A stretch of 64,000 nucleotides of DNA from CAWCHZ01 sp963795555 (GTDB taxonomy: Bacteria; Actinomycetota; Thermoleophilia; Solirubrobacterales; Solirubrobacteraceae), in contig CAWCHZ010000001.1 of NCBI GenBank assembly GCA_963795555.1, forward strand, positions 186,001-250,000, written 5' to 3'. Shown piece after piece: positions 8,552 to 16,617 of this stretch. The position numbers were made by a program, and so were the translations under genes. Under the pieces are notes generated by a model that was not told where the DNA came from, searched no databases, and was given only the letters and a program-made list of their open reading frames with translations. Position 1 is the first letter of the stretch; each line of letters starts with the position of its first letter.

Positions 8552-10231
8552 ATGCTTGAGTCCCAAGACACCAAGCCGGACCCGCTGCAGCTGCTGCGCG
8601 CGGCAATTCGATCTGCCGCGCAGGAGTTGCGCGCCGACGCGGCGAGGATCGGCACGGACGCGACGCTCGAGCGCTCGCCGAAGCCCGAGTTCGGCGACTA
8701 CGCGACCAACGCCGCACTGCTGCTTGCGCCCGCGCTCGGCGAGCCTCCGCGGGCGATCGCCGAGCGCCTCGGCGGCGTGCTGGGGCAGGCGCTGGGCGAC
8801 CAGCTGACGCGCGCCGAGGTGGCCGGTCCCGGCTTCGTCAACCTCTTCCTCGCCGACGTCTGGTATCGCCAGGCGCTGGCGGGGCTGCTGGTCGCCGGCG
8901 AGCGGCTCGCGCCGGCGATCGTCGAGCGCCCGCAGCGGATCCTGATCGAGTTCGTCTCGGCCAACCCAACCGGCCCCCTGACGGCCGCCTCCGGCCGTCA
9001 CGCCGCCTACGGCGACGCGCTGGCGCGCATCCTCGAGCACGCCGGGCACGCCGTGCAGCGCGAGTACTACCTCAACGACGCGGGCTCCCAGGTCGCCAAG
9101 CTCGGTGAGTCGATTCGTGCCCGCGCGCGCGGCGAGGAGATCCCCGAGGACGGCTATGCCGGCGACTACGTGGGCGAGCTGGCGCAGGCAATCCCCGACG
9201 CCGCCGCGGGCGATCCCGACGAGCTCGCGGGCGAGGGCGTGCGGCTTCTGATCGACGACATCCGCGCCACGCTCGAGCGCTTTCGCGTGCACTTCGACTC
9301 GTGGTTCTCGGAGCGCTCGCTCTATGCGGGCACGCCCTCGGCGGTTCAGCGCGCCTACCGGCTGCTGGAGCGGGCGGGGCACGTCTATGAGTCCGAGGGG
9401 GCGCTCTGGCTGCGCACCACGGCCTTCGGCGACGACAAGGACCGCGTGCTGCGGCGCTCCAACGGCGAGGACACCTACTTCGCCGCCGATATCGCCTACC
9501 ACCACGACAAGCGTCAGCGCGGCTTCGAGCGATTGATCGACGTCTGGGGCGCAGACCATCACGGCTATCGCGATCGGATGCGCGCTGCGTTCGCGGCGCT
9601 TGGCGGCGACCCGGACGACCTGGAGCTGCTGATCATGCAGTTCGTCCACGTCGTCGAGGGGGGCGCGCGCGCTTCGATGTCCAAGCGCCGCGGCGAGTTC
9701 GTCACGCTCGCCGAGCTGATCGACGAGATCGGGGTGGACGCCGCGCGTTACTTCCTGCTCCAACGCTCACACGACAGCACGGTCGACCTCGATCTCGACC
9801 TCGCACGCCGCCAGTCAAACGAAAACCCCGTCTACTACGTGCAGTACGCGCATGCGCGGATCGTCTCGATTCTCGCGCGCGTCGGCGATCGGCGCGTCGG
9901 CGAGGCGCTGGAGGCGGTTGGCGCTGCCGGGGGTGGCAATGGCACGGCGCTGGCCGCACTGGATCCCGCCGAGCGCGCGCTGATCCGGCGACTGCTGGCC
10001 TTCGGCGCGGAGGCGTTGCCGGAGGCCGTGACCAGACGGGCGCCGCATCGCATCGCCAACTACGCGCTCGAGCTGGCGCAGGACTTCACGGCCTTCTACC
10101 GTGACTGCCGCGTGCTGGACGTCGAGCCACGCGAGCTGGAGTCCTTTCGGATCGTGCTGTGCGCGGTCACCAAACGGGCGCTCGCCCGATCGCTGGACCT
10201 GCTCGGCGTCGCGGCGCCCGACGCGATGTAG
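8552..10231 (+). CDS. argS: Arginyl-tRNA synthetase with divergent HIGH motif
   Basis: 559 residues, class Ia. The order is the N-terminal tRNA-binding domain (FGDYATNAALLLAPALG), the catalytic domain starting SANPTGPL, the KMSKS-like loop ASMSKRRGEF (M376-S-K-R) and the DALR anticodon-binding domain (NPVYYVQYAHARI to the end). The HIGH signature, normally LHVGH directly after NPTGP, is here LTAAS at residues 143-147, followed by the usual GRHAAYGDALARIL. Both histidines are absent although the rest of the fold is intact. It is linked to rlmH. It converges with ccdA over a 17-bp repeat. Confidence 0.93.
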   Translation: MLESQDTKPDPLQLLRAAIRSAAQELRADAARIGTDATLERSPKPEFGDYATNAALLLAPALGEPPRAIAERLGGVLGQALGDQLTRAEVAGPGFVNLFLADVWYRQALAGLLVAGERLAPAIVERPQRILIEFVSANPTGPLTAASGRHAAYGDALARILEHAGHAVQREYYLNDAGSQVAKLGESIRARARGEEIPEDGYAGDYVGELAQAIPDAAAGDPDELAGEGVRLLIDDIRATLERFRVHFDSWFSERSLYAGTPSAVQRAYRLLERAGHVYESEGALWLRTTAFGDDKDRVLRRSNGEDTYFAADIAYHHDKRQRGFERLIDVWGADHHGYRDRMRAAFAALGGDPDDLELLIMQFVHVVEGGARASMSKRRGEFVTLAELIDEIGVDAARYFLLQRSHDSTVDLDLDLARRQSNENPVYYVQYAHARIVSILARVGDRRVGEALEAVGAAGGGNGTALAALDPAERALIRRLLAFGAEALPEAVTRRAPHRIANYALELAQDFTAFYRDCRVLDVEPRELESFRIVLCAVTKRALARSLDLLGVAAPDAM

Positions 10232-10281
10232 GTCACGCCCGCCCCGGCCTGGCGTCGCGGGCCCCGACGCGGATTACCGCT

Positions 10282-10317
10282 CGGCGATGCCCACAGCGCG
10301 CGGCGATGCTCACAGCG
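10282..10317. repeat. 17-bp direct repeat at the ccdA 3' end
   Basis: CGGCGATGCCCACAGCG (10282-10298) and CGGCGATGCTCACAGCG (10301-10317) differ at one base. The second copy contains the ccdA stop codon (complement of TCA at 10310-10312). Confidence 0.7.
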
Positions 10318-11068
10318 ACGAGAAGAAGTCCAGCCCCAGGCTCGACAGCAGGTGCTGGGCCTCGCTGTTGAGGCGGGTCATCTCGTTGGTGTAGACGAGG
10401 ACGCCCATCGCGATCAGCACCGCGCCCGACACCGCCGTGACGATCAGGTAGTGGTCGCGCAGCCAGCGGAACGCGGCGGTCAGACGGTCGACGGCCAACG
10501 CCGTCAGCAGGAACGGGATCGCCAGCCCCGCCGAGTAGCAGGCGAGCAGCAGCCCGCCCTGGCCAGCCGACCCCTGCGTGCTGGCGGCGGCGAGGATCGC
10601 GCCAAGCGTCGGCCCGATGCACGGCGTCCAGGCAACCGCGAATGCGGCGCCGGCGATCAGCGGGCCGCCCGAGCCGGCGCGGCGAATCAGCGCATCGGGA
10701 CGCCACTCCCGATTGAGCTGCGGCACGAACGGCGTCAGCAGGAAGAAGGCCCCCATCGCCACGATCAGCGCGCCGGCGACCTGATCGAGCGTCGTGCGGT
10801 GCGAGGCCAGCGTGCGGCCCAGGCCCGTGGCCGTCAGCCCCAGTGCCACGAACACGAGCGTGAACGACAGGCAGAAGATCACGCTCGGCCAGACGATCCG
10901 CGTCAGCGAGCGGCTGCCCTGGCGCAGCTCGGCGACCGAGACGCCCGAGACAGCCGAGAGATAGCCCGGCACGAGCGGCAGCACGCAGGGCGAGACGAAC
11001 GACGCGAAGCCGACCGCGAATGCGGCGACCACCGTCGTGCCGGCCCCGGATCCCGCTGCGATGATCAT
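10310..11068 (-). CDS. ccdA: Cytochrome c biogenesis protein CcdA (DsbD-like thiol transporter)
   Basis: A 252-residue polytopic membrane protein that carries reducing equivalents across the membrane to thioredoxin-like proteins that keep apocytochrome c reduced. FASFVSPCVLPLVPGYLS near residue 25 and VAWTPCIGPTLGAILAA near residue 155 hold the two conserved prolyl-cysteine motifs in the expected paired helices. The ATG at 11068 lies one base after the ccmH stop, so translation is coupled. It belongs to a three-gene minus-strand unit (TlpA-like, ccmH, ccdA). The other ccm genes lie 11 kb away. Confidence 0.93.
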   Translation of the reverse strand: MIIAAGSGAGTTVVAAFAVGFASFVSPCVLPLVPGYLSAVSGVSVAELRQGSRSLTRIVWPSVIFCLSFTLVFVALGLTATGLGRTLASHRTTLDQVAGALIVAMGAFFLLTPFVPQLNREWRPDALIRRAGSGGPLIAGAAFAVAWTPCIGPTLGAILAAASTQGSAGQGGLLLACYSAGLAIPFLLTALAVDRLTAAFRWLRDHYLIVTAVSGAVLIAMGVLVYTNEMTRLNSEAQHLLSSLGLDFFSSL

Positions 11069-11069
11069 C

Positions 11070-11606
11070 TCAGCCGCCGTAGCGCGCGAGATCCTGCTCG
11101 AGCCGGTGAGCCTCGGCGGCCGACGGCGGCGGGGGATCGGCGTCATCCGCGCCGCTGGTCGCCGCAGCTGGGTCGACGGCATTGGGACTGCCATCGGCAG
11201 CGTTGGGACTGCCGACGCCGCGTCGGCGCCAGCGCGGAACGACGACCACAAGCGCTCCGGCCACGAGCAGCAGGACCAGCGGCGGCACGATGTAGATCGT
11301 CAAGTCGAACCCGTGGCGGGCGGGGAGAGCGAGCACGGCCGGTCCGTACTGCGCGACGAGGTCGCGCTCGATCTGCGCCTTGGTCTCGCCGGCGTGGATG
11401 CGCTCGAGGATGAACGCCCGCTCGCGGTCGGCTTCCGGGGAGTTTGCGAGTGCGAGCGGCGTGCCGCAGACCGTGCACATCACGTCCTGTTCGACGTCGG
11501 GCAGCGACGTGCGCGCCGCGGCGGCGCCAGTCGCCACGAGCGCGGAGCCGGCCAGCAGCATGCTCATCGCCAGGATTGCGAGCAGACGGCGGAGCGGTGC
11601 GGTCAT
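11070..11606 (-). CDS. ccmH: Cytochrome c maturation protein CcmH/CycL
   Basis: 178 residues with a signal sequence (LLAILAMSMLLAGSALVATGA), then the CcmH domain containing the redox pair DVMCTVCGTPL and the three-helix bundle through DLVAQYGPAVLALP, followed by one transmembrane helix (VPPLVLLLVAGALVVVVP). CcmH reduces the CxxCH of apocytochrome c or resolves its mixed disulfide for heme ligation. The C-terminal extension has a duplicated GSPNAADGSPNAVD segment, reflecting a DNA-level repeat. It sits 4 bases downstream of the TlpA-like gene and one base upstream of ccdA. Confidence 0.9.
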   Translation of the reverse strand: MTAPLRRLLAILAMSMLLAGSALVATGAAAARTSLPDVEQDVMCTVCGTPLALANSPEADRERAFILERIHAGETKAQIERDLVAQYGPAVLALPARHGFDLTIYIVPPLVLLLVAGALVVVVPRWRRRGVGSPNAADGSPNAVDPAAATSGADDADPPPPSAAEAHRLEQDLARYGG

Positions 11607-11610
11607 GCGC

Positions 11611-12159
11611 TCACGCCCGGTTGCCCAGCAGCGGCGCGAGCGTCCGTTGCAGCCAGCCCGTGTCGACGGCCGAGCGCTCGTCGGCGACGATCCGGCCGCG
11701 ACGGTCGATCACGAAGGTCTCCGGCAGAGCGTGCGTCCCATACGCCTGGGCGAGCGCGCCGTTGACGTCGCGCAGGCTCGGATACGTGAGCCCGTACTGG
11801 CGCACGAACGCCAGCGAGTCCGGGCTCGCGTCCTGGAAGGTCACGCCGAGCACGGTGGCCTGGTGGGCCTTGATCTGGCGTTGCAGGCGCTCCAGCGTCG
11901 GCGCCTCGGTGTGGCAGGGGGGGCACCAGGAGGCCCAGAAGTTCAGCACGACGACCTTGCCGCGAAAGCTCGCCAGCGACGCGTAGGCGCTGCTGCCGAG
12001 CAGCGGCAGCCGCCGGTCGGGCGCCACGACCGGCCGGCCGTGCGCCAGCGCCTGGTCGATGGTGTGGTTGTCCTGCTTGGCGAGCACGCCGTAGATGAGC
12101 AGGGCCACCAGCGCGGCAGCCGCCGCGATGACGACCGCAGGGATGGCCGTGCGCTTCAC
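11611..12159 (-). CDS. TlpA/ResA/CcmG-type membrane-anchored thioredoxin
   Basis: About 182 residues from the GTG at 12159. An N-terminal anchor (IPAVVIAAAAALVALLIYGVL) is followed by a thioredoxin domain with VVVLNFWASWCPPCHTEAP (WCPPC active site) and the cis-proline region ALPETFVIDRRG. It probably reduces cysteines of apocytochrome c using electrons from CcdA. This start is preferred over a GTG at 12201 because it puts the membrane helix at the N-terminus and has a TAACCT -10 box 8 bases upstream, matching other leaderless genes here. It heads the ccmG-ccmH-ccdA unit. Confidence 0.88.
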   Translation of the reverse strand: MKRTAIPAVVIAAAAALVALLIYGVLAKQDNHTIDQALAHGRPVVAPDRRLPLLGSSAYASLASFRGKVVVLNFWASWCPPCHTEAPTLERLQRQIKAHQATVLGVTFQDASPDSLAFVRQYGLTYPSLRDVNGALAQAYGTHALPETFVIDRRGRIVADERSAVDTGWLQRTLAPLLGNRA

Positions 12160-12254
12160 AAGTCCGAAGGTTAGTGCGTGGCCTCCGTCGCTCCGCGACA
12201 CTCGTCGGCCGCGCCCCGCATCCCGGTTGGCGGGACTGTAGGATGTCGACGTTC

Positions 12255-12403
12255 AAGGTCGGTGGTCAGGGAAGCCGGTGGAATTCCGGCGCGGACCCGC
12301 CACTGTTATCGGGGACGCGTGCCGCAGCATGCCACTGGCCCGCGCGGCGGGCTGGGAAGGCGCGGCACGTAGGCCCGTCAGCCAGGAGACCTGCTCCGAC
12401 CGT
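12255..12403 (+). promoter_or_regulatory. Cobalamin (B12) riboswitch
   Basis: All sequence hallmarks are present: the core GGGAAgcCGGTGgAAtTCC (12270-12288) continuing into the GCGGACCCGCCACTGT junction, and the B12 box GCCAGGAGACCTGC (12381-12394). The outer P1 stem pairs GGTCGG (12257-12262) with CCGACC (12396-12401). A TAGGAT -10 box lies at 12239-12244. It precedes the DUF4430/ECF operon and predicts repression when adenosylcobalamin or a related corrinoid is abundant. Confidence 0.95.
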
Positions 12404-12439
12404 CATGCCGATATTCCCTCGTGGAAAGGGGTGGCTCTC

Positions 12440-13159
12440 ATGTTTCGTAGGACGATCGTCTCTTCCGTGGTCACGACCGCCGTGGTCGCCACGACTGCCG
12501 TCGCGCTGGCACTCGGTGCCGTCTCGACCGCACTCGCGGGCCCGTCAGGACCGAAGGTCACGATCCGGATCGAAGGTGCCAAGCGCACGCTGCTGGCCAC
12601 CAAGACGGTCCGGGCTCCGCTGTCGGGCTCGATAACCAAGGACGGCGCGCCGCAGGGCAAGTGCCCGGCGGACAGCGCGGCCGGTGCGCTGAACGTCGCG
12701 ACGAAGGGGTCGTGGGGCGGCAGCTGGTCGAGCACCTTCAACGACTATCTGATCACGAAGATCCTGGGTGACACCGAGAGCGGTACGCAGTCCTATTGGG
12801 AGATCCTGGTCAACAACGTGGCGGCGAGCACGGGCGCATGCGAGATCACGCTCCATGCGGGCGATCGGCTGCTGTTTGCAGCGGTCCCACTCAGCGGAAC
12901 CGGCGATCCACTCGTGATCAAGGCTTCCTCCACCGCGCGGGTGGGGAAGAAGCTGAAGGTGACGGTCGATGCCATCGACGCGAAGGGCGTCCCGGTGCCG
13001 CTGGCCGGCGCGATCGTCACTGCAGGCGGCGCGAGGGCCACGACCAACGCCAAGGGAGTCGCGAAGCTGGCGGTAAAGCACGCCGGCACGCTGATCCTCG
13101 GCGCGCGCAAGAAGGGATACGTGCGCGCGGCCACCGTGCGGGTGAGGGTCGCCGCCTGA
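12440..13159 (+). CDS. Secreted DUF4430 protein with C-terminal Ig-like domain
   Basis: 239 residues. A signal peptide (to about residue 33, ALAGPSG) is followed by a DUF4430 domain over roughly 37-155, with the YWEILVNN strand and the HAGDRLLFAAVPL end. A carboxypeptidase-regulatory/Ig-like domain then closes the protein (AIDAKGVPVPLAGAIVTAGG, with ATTNAKGVAKLAV). DUF4430 is the fold of the small beta domain of intrinsic factor and transcobalamin that helps bury cobalamin. It is the first gene behind the B12 riboswitch, with an AAGGGG Shine-Dalgarno upstream of the ATG. The likely role, by context, is extracellular corrinoid capture. Confidence 0.82.
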   Translation: MFRRTIVSSVVTTAVVATTAVALALGAVSTALAGPSGPKVTIRIEGAKRTLLATKTVRAPLSGSITKDGAPQGKCPADSAAGALNVATKGSWGGSWSSTFNDYLITKILGDTESGTQSYWEILVNNVAASTGACEITLHAGDRLLFAAVPLSGTGDPLVIKASSTARVGKKLKVTVDAIDAKGVPVPLAGAIVTAGGARATTNAKGVAKLAVKHAGTLILGARKKGYVRAATVRVRVAA

Positions 13160-13186
13160 GCACCTGACACCGAGCCGTGTGACGTC

Positions 13187-14143
13187 ATGCGCCGCGTCGC
13201 CGCAGCTGCGCTGATCGCCACCCTCTGGGTGGTGGTCAGCGGTTGCGGCCCCGGCGCTGGCCCGGCGACCACGAACGTGGCGGTCGACGTGACGCGTGAC
13301 TTCGGCAGCCGGCCGGTGGCGCAGATCATGTCGGCGCGGGTGCCGGGGAGGGAGACGGTGATCGAGCTGCTCGAGCGTGAGCTGCACGTCGCCGCCCGCT
13401 ATGGCAACAACTTCGTCGAGTCGATCGATGGGTTCACCGGCACGGCCGACCACCGCGACTGGTTCTACTACGTCAACGGCATCCAGGCCTCCGCCGGCGC
13501 GGGCACGACGGCGGTCCGCGCCGGCGACCGGATCTGGTGGGATCTTCACGACTGGTCGGTGACCGACTCGATCCCGGCGGTGGTCGGCTCCTATCCTGAG
13601 CCGTTCACGCAGGGCGGCGGCCGACACCACACCCCGCTCAGCTGTGCCGCCGACGTGCAGGCCGCGTGTAGCGCGGTGGCGCGTGCGTTGTCTCGCGCCG
13701 GCGTCACCGTTGCCCGTCTCGTCCTCGGCGCGGACAGCGCCGCCTCCGGCCGGGCCAGCGGCGTGGCGGCTGATGCGGCCCAGGGCCACCCGGCGATCGT
13801 CGTCGGCACCGGCAGCGATCTGGTCAGCGTGCCGGCGGCCCGGTTGATCGCCGCCGGCCCCAAGGCGAGCGGCGTGTACGTCCGCTTCGGCTCCGGCGAC
13901 AGGACGCTCGAGCTGCTCGATCCCGCCGGCAGGCTGGTCGCGACGCTCGGCGGTGGGGCGGGGCTCGTCGCCGCAACCGCGGTCGGCGGCGTCGGCCCCC
14001 CGACCTGGGTGATCACGGGGACCGATCCAGCCGGGGTGGACGCCGCCGCCCGTGCCCTGGACCCGGCTCGCCTGCGCAACGTGTTCGCGCTGGCGATCGC
14101 CGGCGGCCGTTCGCTGCCGGTGCCTGTCCATCCGTCATCGTGA
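13187..14143 (+). CDS. DUF4430 lipoprotein, second predicted corrinoid-binding protein
   Basis: 318 residues. The signal peptide ends in a lipobox (VVSGC, Cys20). A DUF4430 domain follows at roughly 29-135 with the diagnostic HRDWFYYVNGI and AGDRIWWDLHDW motifs. The C-terminal half (about 150-318) looks like an alpha/beta domain with repeated short strands, and no family is recognised. It lies 27 bases after the first DUF4430 gene and 12 before ecfT, so it is in the same B12-controlled operon. By analogy with solute-binding proteins it may hand corrinoid to the membrane transporter; this is inference. Confidence 0.8.
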   Translation: MRRVAAAALIATLWVVVSGCGPGAGPATTNVAVDVTRDFGSRPVAQIMSARVPGRETVIELLERELHVAARYGNNFVESIDGFTGTADHRDWFYYVNGIQASAGAGTTAVRAGDRIWWDLHDWSVTDSIPAVVGSYPEPFTQGGGRHHTPLSCAADVQAACSAVARALSRAGVTVARLVLGADSAASGRASGVAADAAQGHPAIVVGTGSDLVSVPAARLIAAGPKASGVYVRFGSGDRTLELLDPAGRLVATLGGGAGLVAATAVGGVGPPTWVITGTDPAGVDAAARALDPARLRNVFALAIAGGRSLPVPVHPSS

Positions 14144-14155
14144 GCGTGACGGCCG

Positions 14156-15022
14156 ATGCTCTACCGACGCCGTCTGACCCCGCTGCACGCAGCTCGGGCC
14201 GCCGTCGCCGCCCTGTACTGCGCCGCGTTCTCTGCCGCCGCGCTCGTGCTGACGAGCCCATTGGCGTTGGTCGCGCTGTTGGCCGCGATCGCCGGTGCGG
14301 CGTTCGCCGCCGGCGTTGGGCGCGAGCTGGCCGGCGTTGCTCGCTTCGCCGTCCCGATGGCGCTGCTGATCTGCGTGATCAATGCCCTGGTCACACGCGA
14401 CGGCACGACCGTGATCTGGCGCTTTGGTCATATCCCGCTCTACGGTGAGGCGAATGTCACCTTCGAGGCAACCGTGTACGGCGCCGTGCTCGGGCTGCGG
14501 GCGCTGGCGCTGATCGCTGCCGCGGCGCTCTACTCGATGACCGTCGATCCCGACGAGCTGCTGCGGCTGCTGCGCCGCGCCTCGTTCCGCTCGGCGCTGA
14601 CCGCGACGCTGGCCACGCGGCTAGTGCCGCTGCTGGGCCGTGACGCCCGACGACTCGCCGACGCCCAACGCTGCCGGCCCGGCCGGCCGCCAACACGCCG
14701 GCAGCTCCTGCGAGCGACGACGTCCAGCATGCTGGATCGTGCTCTCGACGTCGCTGCTGCGCTGGAGGTTCGCGGCTACTCGACGGCCTGCCGTCGGGTC
14801 CCGGGACGGTCGCTGCCGTGGTCACGGCACGACCTGTCGTTCGCCGCCTCCGCGGCCGCCATCACGGCGCTGGCGATCGCCAGCCGCTGGGCTGGACTGG
14901 CGCCGTTCACCGCCTACCCCACGCTGTCGATGCCGCTCGGCCCCGCGGCGGCGGCCTTGTGCGCTGGGCTGGCGGCGCTCGCCTGGCTCCCGTTCGCCGA
15001 CCGTCGCGGGGTGGCGCGGTGA
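14156..15022 (+). CDS. ecfT: ECF transporter transmembrane component EcfT
   Basis: A 288-residue CbiQ/EcfT-type protein. Multiple membrane helices are interrupted by the coupling region, where EcfT proteins carry paired Ala-Arg-Gly-like motifs: ALEVRGYSTACRR near 201-213 is the second coupling helix. EcfT links the substrate-specific S-component to the ATPases. Its stop (TGA 15020-15022) overlaps the GTG of the ATPase gene, giving tight translational coupling. It is the third gene of the riboswitch operon. Confidence 0.88.
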   Translation: MLYRRRLTPLHAARAAVAALYCAAFSAAALVLTSPLALVALLAAIAGAAFAAGVGRELAGVARFAVPMALLICVINALVTRDGTTVIWRFGHIPLYGEANVTFEATVYGAVLGLRALALIAAAALYSMTVDPDELLRLLRRASFRSALTATLATRLVPLLGRDARRLADAQRCRPGRPPTRRQLLRATTSSMLDRALDVAAALEVRGYSTACRRVPGRSLPWSRHDLSFAASAAAITALAIASRWAGLAPFTAYPTLSMPLGPAAAALCAGLAALAWLPFADRRGVAR

Positions 15023-16617
15023 TCGTGCGGCTGGACCAAGTCACCTACACGTACCCGGGGTCGGCGTGCCCCGCGCTCGATCGCGTCGAGCTCGAGCTCG
15101 ACGCCGGCGAGCTGGTCGTCGTCGCCGGCGCCTCCGGGTCGGGCAAGTCGACGCTGCTGCGGGCGGCGTGCGGCCTCGTGCCCCACTTCCACGGCGGCAC
15201 CTTCTCAGGGACCGCGACGGTGGCAGGGATGGACACGCGCACGCACGGCCCGGGTGAGCTCGCCGCTGCAGTGGGCACGCTGTTTCAGGATCCAGAGGCT
15301 CAGGTCCTGATGGGCACCGTGCGCTCCGAGCTGGGCTTCGGCCTCGAGAACCGCGGCGCCAGCGCGGCCGCGGTCGCCCGGGCGGTCGAGGAGGTCGCGC
15401 TCGCGCTGGGCATCGCGCACCTGCTGGAGCGCTCGACGGCTGAGCTCTCGGGCGGTGAGCTCCAGCGGGTCGCGCTTGGGGCGGCGCTTGCGGGACGCCC
15501 CGCGCTGGTCGTGCTCGACGAGCCGACCTCGCAGCTCGACCCGGTCGCCGGGGATGAGCTGATTGGCCTGCTGCGTCGTCTCAACGAGGACTCCGATACG
15601 ACCATCCTGCTCGCCGAGCACCGCCTCGAGCGCTGCCTGCCGGCCGCCGACCGGGTGCTGGCGATGGCCGCCGGACGGCTGGTTTGCGATGCCTCGCCGG
15701 TGGAGTTCCTCGCCTGGGCGGCCGAGGCGGCGCCGACGCTGCAGACGCCCGGCGCGCGGCTGCTCGGCGCGCTGGGGCAAGCGCCGGTGGCGGGCGTCAA
15801 AGCTGCGCGAGCGGCGCTCAGGGTCGCCGGCTACAGCCTGGATCCCGACGGCCAGCCGGATCCTGGTAGCCAGCTGGATGCGCCGCCCCGGGCGTCCCGG
15901 CGCGCCCGGCGGCGTGGCCCGCCTCCCGCGCTCGAGCTCAGCCACGTCTGGCACGAGCTGCGTGGTGGGACGGCGATCCTCCGCGACCTCTCACTCGTCG
16001 TCACGCGGGGCGAACGGGTCGCGCTGATGGGACGCAACGGCGCCGGCAAGTCGACCCTGCTGCGCCACGCCGCCGGCCTGATGGCGCCAACCCGCGGGCG
16101 CGTGACCGCCGCCGGACGCGTCGCGCTGCTGCTCCAGAACCCTACCGACTACCTGATTCACGACCGCGTTGCCGATGAGGCGCCAGCGGAGGCGCTGACG
16201 CGGGTCGGGCTGGATGAGCCCGAGCTGCGCAGGCGCCATCCCCGCGAGCTGTCCGGCGGTGAGAAGCAGCGTCTCGCACTGGCGATCGTGCTCGGCGGCG
16301 AGGCTGATCCGCCGCCGGCGATGCTGCTGCTGGACGAGCCGACCCGGGGCATGGACCGCGACCACAAGGCCGAGCTGGCGATGCTGCTCGCGGGCCTCGA
16401 CCTCGCGGTCGTGGTCGCCACCCACGATCCGGAGTTCGCCGCAACGTTCGCGACCAGGGTGGTGCTGCTGGCCGACGGCGCGGTGATCGCCGATGGACCG
16501 GTGCGGCAGCTGCTGACCGGAGGCAGCTACTTCGTGACCGAGACCGCGCGCATCCTCGGTGGTCGCGCGCTGACCCCGCAGGATGGCGTGGCGCTGCTCG
16601 GGCGGGTGCCCGTATGA
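15019..16617 (+). CDS. ecfA: ECF transporter ATPase, two ABC domains fused in one chain
   Basis: 532 residues containing two complete ABC ATPase domains. Domain 1 has Walker A GASGSGKST, signature LSGGELQRVALG and Walker B LVVLDEPTSQLD. Domain 2 has GRNGAGKST, LSGGEKQRLALA and AMLLLDEPTRGMD. A proline/arginine-rich linker near 285-305 joins them. EcfA1 and EcfA2 are more often separate proteins; the fusion fixes them at 1:1. The GTG at 15019 overlaps the ecfT stop, and the gene's own TGA overlaps the next ATG. It powers uptake through the EcfT/S pair. Confidence 0.93.
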   Translation: MIVRLDQVTYTYPGSACPALDRVELELDAGELVVVAGASGSGKSTLLRAACGLVPHFHGGTFSGTATVAGMDTRTHGPGELAAAVGTLFQDPEAQVLMGTVRSELGFGLENRGASAAAVARAVEEVALALGIAHLLERSTAELSGGELQRVALGAALAGRPALVVLDEPTSQLDPVAGDELIGLLRRLNEDSDTTILLAEHRLERCLPAADRVLAMAAGRLVCDASPVEFLAWAAEAAPTLQTPGARLLGALGQAPVAGVKAARAALRVAGYSLDPDGQPDPGSQLDAPPRASRRARRRGPPPALELSHVWHELRGGTAILRDLSLVVTRGERVALMGRNGAGKSTLLRHAAGLMAPTRGRVTAAGRVALLLQNPTDYLIHDRVADEAPAEALTRVGLDEPELRRRHPRELSGGEKQRLALAIVLGGEADPPPAMLLLDEPTRGMDRDHKAELAMLLAGLDLAVVVATHDPEFAATFATRVVLLADGAVIADGPVRQLLTGGSYFVTETARILGGRALTPQDGVALLGRVPV

